Source: Campylobacterales bacterium
GTDB lineage: Bacteria > Campylobacterota > Campylobacteria > Campylobacterales > QNZT01
DNA: 21,236 nucleotides
NCBI GenBank assembly: GCA_015662615.1
Contig: DQTU01000296.1
Span: forward strand, 1 to 21,236
Direction: 5' to 3'
Shown: positions 14,945 through 21,236 of the stretch, in pieces
Numbering within the stretch: position 1 is the stretch's first letter
How the letters are laid out: each line of letters begins with the position of its first letter
Notes under the pieces: model-generated
The model's input: only the letters and a program-made list of their open reading frames with translations
Databases searched by the model: none
Told to the model about the DNA's origin: nothing
Program-made: the position numbers and the translations under genes

Positions 14945-15624
14945 TTTATACTATATGTCCTTGTTTTTTGATAAATAGATTTTACCTCTAATGTTGGTTC
15001 TCCCTCATGCATGTTTACCAAAGGAGGGTGTATCTTAGTTTTTGCACGACTTCCTTTTCGTGCGTGAATGAGTACCAAAGAGGAGGGCTTAGCTTTTGTT
15101 CCATGAACAAACCGCATATCTTCCACTTGCAGTTTAGCCTCTTTTAGACTTACAAGCAAATCTTGCAGACTACCTGCATCATAACAGAAGATAAAATGCC
15201 CTCTATTTTTAAGAAGTTTTCGCACCTTTTGTATAAAATCTTCTATTGGCATGTGGGTGTTATATCTACTAATGTGTAAGGCTTCATTTTCACTCTTACT
15301 AACTCCATCATGATAGTAGGGTGGGTTGGAGATAATAAAGTCAAACTCTTTTTTAAAATCATAAGTTAAAAAGTCATCTTCTATAATATGGGCGGTTAGT
15401 TTGTTAATTAGGGCATTTTTTTCAGAGATAAAAGCATTATGGCTCTGTTTGTCGATCCCTGTTAAAGAGACTGGAAAATCACGAGCTGTTAAAAGCCCAA
15501 GTATCCCACAACCACAACCGATATCTAAGAGTTCGTCCTTAGGGTTAAATTTGGTAATAAAATCATATAAAAAATGAGAGTCACTATTGAAAAAATAACC
15601 AGACTCTTCTTGATATAAGAACAA
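14929..15624 (-). CDS. TrmN6-like tRNA1(Val) adenine-N6 methyltransferase
   Basis: A 231-residue class I SAM-dependent methyltransferase. The SAM-binding motif LLDIGCGCGILG (32-43) and the catalytic NPPYY (100-104) place it with N6-adenine enzymes of the YfiC/TrmN6 type, which modify A37 of tRNA1(Val). Other N6-adenine substrates cannot be excluded. TTG start, with AAGG seven bases upstream. First gene of the six-gene minus operon; divergent from kdsB, with only 43 bases between the starts. Confidence 0.78.
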   Translation of the reverse strand: MFLYQEESGYFFNSDSHFLYDFITKFNPKDELLDIGCGCGILGLLTARDFPVSLTGIDKQSHNAFISEKNALINKLTAHIIEDDFLTYDFKKEFDFIISNPPYYHDGVSKSENEALHISRYNTHMPIEDFIQKVRKLLKNRGHFIFCYDAGSLQDLLVSLKEAKLQVEDMRFVHGTKAKPSSLVLIHARKGSRAKTKIHPPLVNMHEGEPTLEVKSIYQKTRTYSIKCITL

Positions 15625-15667
15625 ACCCTAACCTTTTTTGATATGATTTTACTCAAAAGGAGCTGTC

Positions 15668-16384
15668 ATGATAATTATTCCTGCACGAGTTGCATCTAGT
15701 AGATTTCCAAATAAAGTTTTAGCAGATATAAATGGTTTGCCTATGGTCATTGCTACTGCTAAACGCGTTGAAAGTATTGATGATGTGGCAATTGCAACCG
15801 ATGCACATGAGGTTTTAGATATTGCACAAAAATATGGTTTTAAAGCTGTCTTGACGAGTGAAAATCACAAAAGTGGAACAGACCGTATAAATGAAGCGGC
15901 ACATATTTTAGGAATTAGTGATGATGAAATTGTTGTCAATGTCCAAGCTGATGAACCCTTTATCGAGCCAGAAGTTGTACAAAGTGTTTATGACCGAGTA
16001 GTTCAAGCTAAAAATGCGCAAGAGGGCGTCATGATGGTAAGTTGTTATAAAGAAATTGAACCCTCTTTTGCCAATGACCCAAATCATGTAAAAGTTATCA
16101 TGGATCATCAAGGGTATGCGATCTATTTTTCAAGAAGTAAAATACCTTATGATAGAGAAGAGTATCATAACTATTTTGGGCATCTTGGTATTTATGGATT
16201 TACAAAAAACTCACTTGAGAATTTTTGTGCCCTGAAAAATGCCCCGTTGGAGGATATAGAGAAGTTAGAACAGCTTCGTGCTCTTTATTATGGTGAAAAA
16301 ATTGCTATGGTTGAAGTTAAAAGTAAAAGTTTTGGAATTGATACAAAAGAGGATTTGCTCCTTGCTTTGAAGATGTTTGTATAA
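15668..16384 (+). CDS. kdsB: CMP-KDO synthetase (KdsB)
   Basis: Activates KDO with CTP to give CMP-KDO, the donor for the inner core of lipopolysaccharide. The full-length 238 residues include the nucleotide-binding start IIIPARVASSRFPNKVL (2-18), SGTDRINEAA, the metal-binding QADEPFI (93-99) and HLGIYGF. ATG with AAAAGGAG (15656-15663) just upstream; TATGAT at 15642-15647 is a possible -10. No other KDO gene is beside it. Confidence 0.95.
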   Translation: MIIIPARVASSRFPNKVLADINGLPMVIATAKRVESIDDVAIATDAHEVLDIAQKYGFKAVLTSENHKSGTDRINEAAHILGISDDEIVVNVQADEPFIEPEVVQSVYDRVVQAKNAQEGVMMVSCYKEIEPSFANDPNHVKVIMDHQGYAIYFSRSKIPYDREEYHNYFGHLGIYGFTKNSLENFCALKNAPLEDIEKLEQLRALYYGEKIAMVEVKSKSFGIDTKEDLLLALKMFV

Positions 16385-16484
16385 AGACCCTGCAACGCTA
16401 AAAAGAGGAGGAGTTAAAACAAGCGTTGCAAAGGCTTATAAGTATATCGGCACAAATTTTTATCTCTTAACCCAATTAAAGTAA
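16377..16484 (+). CDS. Possible 35-codon frame or gene fragment after kdsB
   Basis: A short frame from a TTG at 16377 (overlapping the end of kdsB) to TAA at 16482-16484 encodes MYKDPATLKRGGVKTSVAK followed by AYKYIGTNFYLLTQLK. The composition is protein-like, unlike random AT-rich sequence, and the end looks like a genuine C-terminus. It has only a weak ribosome site and I cannot assign a family. It may be a small protein or the remnant tail of a deleted gene. A 9-base inverted repeat (16391-16399 with 16422-16430) lies inside it. Confidence 0.3.
   Translation: MYKDPATLKRGGVKTSVAKAYKYIGTNFYLLTQLK
16391..16430. repeat. Inverted repeat TGCAACGCT ... AGCGTTGCA
   Basis: Perfect 9-base arms at 16391-16399 and 16422-16430 around a 22-base purine-rich loop containing GAGGAGGAG. 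Seven bases after the kdsB stop, without a T-run, so not a standard terminator; possibly an RNA stabilising hairpin or a protein-binding site. Confidence 0.5.
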
Positions 16485-16677
16485 AAAATTAATGAAAAGT
16501 GATTATAAAAATGTGTACAATCTTCAAATATAAAAAATATTGATATTTTTCTTTTTTATAGATAGTATATTTCATTTTAAAAAAATATATTTTACAAATT
16601 GTTCTAAATTGTAACACTTTTGTCAAATAAAACAATTAAGTATAAAAAAAATTAACAAAATATTTTTTAAATCCGAT
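16485..16677. other. Very AT-rich intergenic region
   Basis: Apart from a weak all-A/T palindrome (AAAAATAT at 16533-16540 with ATATTTTT at 16543-16550, followed by a T-rich run that might end kdsB transcripts) and a possible promoter for the next gene (TTGTCA at 16620-16625, TATAAA at 16641-16646, spacing 15), I see no feature here. Confidence 0.4.
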
Positions 16678-17232
16678 ATGCTTTATAAGTACGAAGATGT
16701 ACTTGCAATAAAATATAGGCAGGTAAAAATAATGGTTGGAAAAAAAATGTTTTTCTTGAAAGCTTTTTTAAGATCAGAGAAGCTTAGAGATCAAGTCTCT
16801 TTTGATGACTTTTTAAGTAAATATACAAAAGAGAAATTAACCGCTTTTGCAAATTCTGATATACACAATGACAGAAACAATGAAAAGAGTTTGGCGGTTC
16901 TTCTTTTTAGTATGGATTGGGAGAAGGATGATGCTTTTTTTGTCAAAGAAGCGACTGATAAACTTCTTGAATGTGTTAAATGTGAGGTAAGAGAGCATGA
17001 TGTATTAGCGAAGTGGAATAAAGATGAATTTTTGATCTTGCTTCCAGAGTGCTCTATAGAGTCAGCTGAAAAGATTGCGTTTCTTATCAAAAGTATTGTA
17101 GATGCTCGTACTTTTGTAAACATGAAGGTATCACTTACTTATGGAATTACAATTCATGAGGATAGTGATACGCCAGATTCATTTATAAATAGAGCAGAAG
17201 CTCAGTTAAAAAAGTGTGAAGTACACTCATAG
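16678..17232 (+). CDS. Degenerate GGDEF-domain protein
   Basis: A 184-residue soluble protein whose residues about 65-180 align with the diguanylate cyclase fold: SLAVLLFSMDWEKDD (71-85) in place of the usual FxxxDxDxFK strand, then VREHDVLAKWNKDEFLILLP (104-123) where the GG(D/E)EF loop should be, and the closing helix EAQLKKCE. The signature reads N-K-D-E-F (114-118), so the two glycines that hold GTP are lost and cyclase activity is unlikely; a binding or protein-contact role is more probable. The N-terminal 60 residues are basic and unassigned. ATG at 16678 has no ribosome site; the ATG at 16732 (residue 19), eight bases after AGG, may be the real start. The stop abuts the convergent ABC gene. 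Confidence 0.7.
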   Translation: MLYKYEDVLAIKYRQVKIMVGKKMFFLKAFLRSEKLRDQVSFDDFLSKYTKEKLTAFANSDIHNDRNNEKSLAVLLFSMDWEKDDAFFVKEATDKLLECVKCEVREHDVLAKWNKDEFLILLPECSIESAEKIAFLIKSIVDARTFVNMKVSLTYGITIHEDSDTPDSFINRAEAQLKKCEVHS

Positions 17233-17979
17233 TTCACTAATTCCATCAATAAATTGTCTGATGATAGGGATGTTTGTAGTTTTGAAAAACTCAGGCTTAT
17301 CATCAGCTAATACTTTTCCATCGTAAAGCATTATCATCTGATCTGCTATCTTAAAACTCTCATTTATATCATGGCTTATAACTACTGAGGTGGTTCCAAG
17401 TTCTTTTTGTAGTTTTACAATGAGGCGACTTATTAGATCACTCGCTATCGGGTCAAGTCCAGAGGTAGGTTCGTCGTATAAAATTATATCAGGACTCAAA
17501 ATAATTGTTCTAGCGATTGCTACTCTTTTTTGCATACCTCCACTGAGCTCATGTGGGGAAAGATGCATAATCTCTTCAGGTTTTAATCCTACCAGTTCAA
17601 GTGATTTTATCACTTCCTCTTTTATCTTTTTTTCATCATAATTAGTATGTTCACGAAGTGGGAAAGCGATATTTTCATAAATGCTCATACTGTCAAAAAG
17701 TGCACCAAATTGAAAAGCAAACCCTATCTTTTTTCGGATTTCTAAAAGCTCTTTTTCAGTAGCTTCTGCGATATTTAGCCCCTCAACAAGTACTTCTCCT
17801 TTTGTGGGTTTTAAAAGTCCGACAATTTGTTTTATAACTGTTGATTTTCCAGTTCCAGAAGGGCCCATGATTACTGCTACTGTACCTTCTTTAATCGCAA
17901 AGTTTAATCCTGTAAGTACTTTTTTAGTGCCAAAATATTTATGTACTTCTTTAAATTCGATAACATTTTCCAAACTCAA
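17227..17979 (-). CDS. mlaF: MlaF-like ABC transporter ATPase
   Basis: ATPase of the Mla-type (YrbF/Ttg2A) lipid transporter that moves phospholipids between inner and outer membranes. The 250 residues include Walker A GPSGTGKST (39-47), Q-loop Q90, signature LSGGMQ (145-150) and Walker B IILYDEP (165-171), followed by TSGLDPIASD, typical of this subfamily. The start is TTG, overlapping the prmC stop (TTGA). The permease (MlaE) and MCE-domain (MlaD) genes are not beside it, as they usually are, so assignment within the family is by sequence only. Confidence 0.85.
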   Translation of the reverse strand: MSLENVIEFKEVHKYFGTKKVLTGLNFAIKEGTVAVIMGPSGTGKSTVIKQIVGLLKPTKGEVLVEGLNIAEATEKELLEIRKKIGFAFQFGALFDSMSIYENIAFPLREHTNYDEKKIKEEVIKSLELVGLKPEEIMHLSPHELSGGMQKRVAIARTIILSPDIILYDEPTSGLDPIASDLISRLIVKLQKELGTTSVVISHDINESFKIADQMIMLYDGKVLADDKPEFFKTTNIPIIRQFIDGISEL

Positions 17980-18761
17980 AATCCTCTCTTTGCTATAAAT
18001 CCACGATTAAATCCAGCTAAATCTTTATAAAATTTTAGATTAAATTTATTTAAATATCTACTCATTGACTCTTTTTGGTCATAACCCATTTCACACAGAA
18101 GATAAGAGCATTTTCTCTGGATCCAAATGTCAACGATCTCTTTTAACATTTCATCTCCTACTTTTCCACCAAATAGTGCATTTTGCGGCTCATGTGAGAG
18201 ATTTTCTTCTAGCTCAAAACCCTCTGCTATATAGGGTGGATTTGAGATTATCATATCAAACTCATCATAAATATCATCAAGATAATTGGTGTGTACAAAG
18301 GTTATCTTATCGCTTACTTTAAATTTTTCAGCATTTATCTTTGCAATTTCTAACGCTTCTTTAGAGATATCAGTTGCTGTAATCTTTATATTATCTATTA
18401 GCAGAGCTAACATGATTGAGATGATTCCACTTCCTGTTCCAATTTCAGCCACACTTTGAGGTTTGATTTCTAGAGCATAATCTACTAATATTTCTGTTTC
18501 AGGGCGGGGAATTAGTGCACCTTGTTTTATGAAAAACTCTCTTGAATAAAAGCTAACTTTCTCAGTTATGTATTCTATGGGTTCATGTGATAGTCGTCTT
18601 TTGATTAGTGTTTGATATGGATTATACTTTTCAAAAGGTTTTTGTTCATTTAAAAGAAGTTGGACTTGGTCATAATCTAAAAGATGCCGTAAAAGAATTG
18701 AGGCTTCTTTTGGATTTTTTAAAATCAAAGAAGCCTCTTTTAAAGCCTCTTTAATCGTCAT
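17976..18761 (-). CDS. prmC: Peptide chain release factor glutamine methyltransferase
   Basis: Methylates the GGQ glutamine of release factors RF1 and RF2. The 261 residues comprise an N-terminal helical substrate-binding domain (1-80), the PRPETE motif (85-90), SAM-binding AEIGTGSG (105-112) and the catalytic NPPYIAEG (174-181) followed by the family-typical LSHEPQNALFGG. ATG start; the first 11 bases overlap the M48 gene and the last four overlap the ABC gene. The usual partner prfA is not adjacent. Confidence 0.93.
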   Translation of the reverse strand: MTIKEALKEASLILKNPKEASILLRHLLDYDQVQLLLNEQKPFEKYNPYQTLIKRRLSHEPIEYITEKVSFYSREFFIKQGALIPRPETEILVDYALEIKPQSVAEIGTGSGIISIMLALLIDNIKITATDISKEALEIAKINAEKFKVSDKITFVHTNYLDDIYDEFDMIISNPPYIAEGFELEENLSHEPQNALFGGKVGDEMLKEIVDIWIQRKCSYLLCEMGYDQKESMSRYLNKFNLKFYKDLAGFNRGFIAKRGF

Positions 18762-19959
18762 TTATCTGCACGCCTAATCTTTTTAGACGCTCTACAAGTG
18801 GTGGATGAGAGTGGTAGAAAAAAATAAAAATAGGGTGGGATTTTGGAAAACTTTTATTTTCATTTGCTAGTTTTTGAAGGGCTGATGCTAACTCTTCTTG
18901 ACTTTGACACGCTGAACCATATTTATCAGCATGATATTCATTTGATCTACTCATCATGCCAAATAGGGGCATAAAAAAGAGGGATAAAATGGGAGAGAAA
19001 ATTAAAAACATTGCGATGATAGAGTAAGGTGTTTTCTCAATGGAGATTGCTTCAAAAAGTGATTGGGGTAAGTTTCCAAAGATAAAAAACATTAGAAACA
19101 GAAGTGTGCCCACCATTGCAATATTTTTTATGATATCTTTATGTTTAAAGTGTCCAAGTTCATGACCTAAAACCGCAAGTAGTTCATTTTTGGTTAGTTT
19201 TTCGATCAGTGTGTCATAAAGCACAACTCTTTTTGATTTACCTAATCCGCCAAAATAAGCGTTTAGTCTGTTATCTCTTTTACTTGCATCTATGGTAAAT
19301 ACACCGTCAGTTTTTAGTCCAGCAGAGGATAATAATTTTTCAATTGACTCTTTTAGCTCTTCATTTTCTAAAATGTTAAACTTGTTAAATATAGGAGCGA
19401 TTAGCGTAGGATAGATAACATTTATAACTATCATGATAGCAAAAATGAGTGCAAAGCCCCAAAGCCACCAACTCTCTATATTTATAATAATTGTAGAAAT
19501 AAGCCAAGTGATCGCTCCACCAAAAATGATAAACATTGCAGATGATTTCAGAGTATCAACAATATAGAGTTTTGCATCCATGTTTGAAAATCCAAACTTT
19601 TTATCTAAAATAAAAGTTTTATAGAGATCAAATGGTAAAGATATGAAAAATCCAACAACTCCAAAAAGAAGTACATAAACAACAGATTTCATCGCCATGT
19701 CTTCAATAGTGACTGCATTTGCGAGCCATTTTAGTCCAAATCCAACCCAAAATATAAAGCTAAGATACTCAACCAGTGAACTGAGTATTTCCATTCTTTG
19801 ACTAGCAATCTTATACTCTGCAGCCTTGACATAGTTTGATGGGGTTAAGATGACAGCAGGGTTATGTTTTTGGGTACTAACATATCCAACCTCCATGACT
19901 GAAATATAAATTTTTGTTAAAATATAGATAAAAAATACCGCTCCAATTGTTAATAACAT
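18751..19959 (-). CDS. M48 (Ste24/CAAX prenyl protease-like) membrane metalloprotease
   Basis: Integral-membrane zinc protease of the Ste24 type. The 402 residues contain several membrane helices (about 2-20, 60-80, 92-112, 138-160, 165-188, 283-300, 315-335), the zinc motif HELGH (266-270) and the third ligand in EYHADKYG (E341). Bacteria lack prenylated CAAX proteins, so it more likely takes part in membrane-protein quality control. ATG with GGAG nine bases upstream, three bases after dsbD. Confidence 0.88.
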   Translation of the reverse strand: MLLTIGAVFFIYILTKIYISVMEVGYVSTQKHNPAVILTPSNYVKAAEYKIASQRMEILSSLVEYLSFIFWVGFGLKWLANAVTIEDMAMKSVVYVLLFGVVGFFISLPFDLYKTFILDKKFGFSNMDAKLYIVDTLKSSAMFIIFGGAITWLISTIIINIESWWLWGFALIFAIMIVINVIYPTLIAPIFNKFNILENEELKESIEKLLSSAGLKTDGVFTIDASKRDNRLNAYFGGLGKSKRVVLYDTLIEKLTKNELLAVLGHELGHFKHKDIIKNIAMVGTLLFLMFFIFGNLPQSLFEAISIEKTPYSIIAMFLIFSPILSLFFMPLFGMMSRSNEYHADKYGSACQSQEELASALQKLANENKSFPKSHPIFIFFYHSHPPLVERLKRLGVQINDD

Positions 19960-19962
19960 ATA

Positions 19963-21236
19963 CTATTTCTCCAACACATTTTGTAAAATTTTAGTAAACT
20001 CTTCAGGTGGTTTATATCCGATGGTTTTAAAGTTTTTAAGTTCATTTCCAGATGCATCGTAAAAGATAATCGCTGGAGGTCCAAAGATATTATATTTTTT
20101 CAAAAGTGCTTTATCCGTATCTGTATTTTTAGTAACATCCACTTTTAAAAGTTTAAACTCACTCATAAGTTTTGAAACCGTAGGGTCTGGAAAAGTTATA
20201 TGTTCAAGCTCTTTACAAGAGGCACACCAATCTGCACCAAAATCAATCATAACCATTTGGTTACTATTTTTTATCTCTTGCTCTAATTCATTAATTGTAT
20301 TGACTCTTTTAAAACTATTTGTAGCTTGAGTTTGACCAATCGGTGTACAAGCTCCAAATTTTTCTAATGGATTAAATGGATTGGTTGCTCCTGAAAATGA
20401 ACCGATAAGCATGATAGCCCCAATGAGTGAAAGCATAACTGCAAAAACTTTAATCAATTTTTTAGCTCCGCTTATGCCCTCTTTTGAGGTTTCAAAAGCA
20501 CCAGAATAGACAGCACTTCCAATAAATAGCAGAGACCATAAAAATAGGCTAATAGATCCTGGAATAATACGAGAAAGCATCCAAATAGCGATACCCAACA
20601 TCACAACACCAAAAATCTGAGAAACTAAAGTCATCCAGCCACCAGGTTTAGGCATAAACTTACCAGCACCAGCTCCGACGATTAGAAGTGGAACTCCCAT
20701 TCCTATACTCATGGTAAATAGCGCCATACCACCAAGAAGTGCATCTCCAGTTTGTCCGATATAGACTAACGCTCCGGCAAGTGCAGGGGCAACACAAGGA
20801 CCCACTATGAGTGCAGATAAAAAGCCCATGATTGCAACGCCTAAAAGACCACCGCTTCCTTTTGCATCATCAGAAGTTTTACTGATTTTATTTTGAAGTG
20901 TTCGAGGAAGTTGAATCTCATAATAGCCAAACATCGAAAATGCAAGTGCCACAAAAACAAGTGAAAATATTGAGATAACCCATGGATTTTGCATAGCAGT
21001 TTGGATATTTGCTCCAAACATGCCTGCTAATACTCCAGCTGCTGTATAAGCGATAGACATAGCAAGTACATAAATTACAGAGAGAAACAGTCCACGAGAT
21101 GCACTCATCTTTTTACCATCTCCCGATTGGGAAACAATGATAGAGGAGAGGATGGGAATCATTGGGAAGATACAAGGGGTAAGCGCAAGAAGTAAGCCAA
21201 AGCCAAAAAATAGTGCTAAAATAGTTCCAATAGAGC
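19963..21236 (-). CDS. dsbD: DsbD-type thiol:disulfide interchange protein, N-terminus outside window
   Basis: Carries electrons from cytoplasmic thioredoxin across the inner membrane to periplasmic disulfide partners, including cytochrome c maturation. The frame is open to the window edge, so the start lies beyond; the ATG at 21162 is internal, because the conserved LTPCIFPM motif reads through it, with the first redox cysteine at 21172-21174. Next come about eight membrane helices with the second redox cysteine in IVGPCVAP. The C-terminal periplasmic thioredoxin-like domain (about the last 115 residues) has a WCASCK active site. The N-terminal periplasmic domain, if present, is not visible. 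First visible gene of the dsbD-M48-prmC-mlaF operon. A periplasmic reductant fits the five-heme cytochrome in the same window. Confidence 0.92.
   Translation of the reverse strand, partial: SIGTILALFFGFGLLLALTPCIFPMIPILSSIIVSQSGDGKKMSASRGLFLSVIYVLAMSIAYTAAGVLAGMFGANIQTAMQNPWVISIFSLVFVALAFSMFGYYEIQLPRTLQNKISKTSDDAKGSGGLLGVAIMGFLSALIVGPCVAPALAGALVYIGQTGDALLGGMALFTMSIGMGVPLLIVGAGAGKFMPKPGGWMTLVSQIFGVVMLGIAIWMLSRIIPGSISLFLWSLLFIGSAVYSGAFETSKEGISGAKKLIKVFAVMLSLIGAIMLIGSFSGATNPFNPLEKFGACTPIGQTQATNSFKRVNTINELEQEIKNSNQMVMIDFGADWCASCKELEHITFPDPTVSKLMSEFKLLKVDVTKNTDTDKALLKKYNIFGPPAIIFYDASGNELKNFKTIGYKPPEEFTKILQNVLEK

Noticed and set aside
16385..16484. Riboswitch or leader element after kdsB
   Set aside because: The inverted repeat is downstream of kdsB and far (over 200 bases) from the next gene, matches no riboswitch core I know, and the segment reads as a protein-like frame.

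Overview
The window is low-GC chromosomal DNA from a member of the Campylobacterota (Epsilonproteobacteria), most like the Sulfurimonas/Sulfuricurvum/Sulfurospirillum group. The evidence is protein similarity by eye: an M23 endopeptidase (Csd1-like) overlapping a bactofilin (CcmA-like), a fapA-ruvA-ddl run, an epsilon-type KdsB, dense overlapping operons and frequent TTG starts. This is judged from memory of the families, not from a search. No tRNA, rRNA, CRISPR array or intact insertion sequence was seen.

Layout. Positions 1-1281 are a decayed accessory patch: the C-terminal part of an Rpn-type PD-(D/E)XK nuclease, a non-coding stretch with short direct repeats and a perfect hairpin, then an N-terminal Rpn fragment running into an antitoxin-like tail. 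murJ (minus) closes this patch. Divergent from murJ is a two-gene unit: a periplasmic five-heme cytochrome c and a membrane NIT-domain sensor that has no output domain. Convergent to it is the cell-shape pair, an M23 metallopeptidase and a bactofilin (minus). Divergent from that pair is fapA-ruvA-ddl (plus), ending in a terminator. A small unknown gene with its own promoter follows, up to a bidirectional terminator.

Positions 10734-15624 hold six minus-strand genes that all overlap: trmN-like tRNA methyltransferase, YkgJ-type cysteine-cluster protein, TPR lipoprotein, trpC, and the two TRAP transporter membrane subunits dctQ and dctM, with no DctP receptor beside them. kdsB is divergent from this operon. 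After kdsB come an unexplained 35-codon frame and a gene with a degenerate GGDEF domain. The window ends with a second tightly packed minus-strand operon, dsbD (cut by the window end), an M48 Ste24-type protease, prmC and an MlaF-like ABC ATPase.

Working together: envelope biogenesis dominates (MurJ, Ddl, M23 peptidase, bactofilin, KdsB, MlaF-like ATPase, DsbD, M48 protease). Housekeeping genes (ruvA, prmC, trpC, tRNA methyltransferase) are interleaved by overlap. The strongest oddity is ruvA. Its conserved N-terminus lies directly after the fapA stop, behind a good Shine-Dalgarno, but the start position reads ATC, with no ATG, GTG or TTG available for 27 codons. The cytochrome/NIT pair is the most likely place for a less described sensory system.
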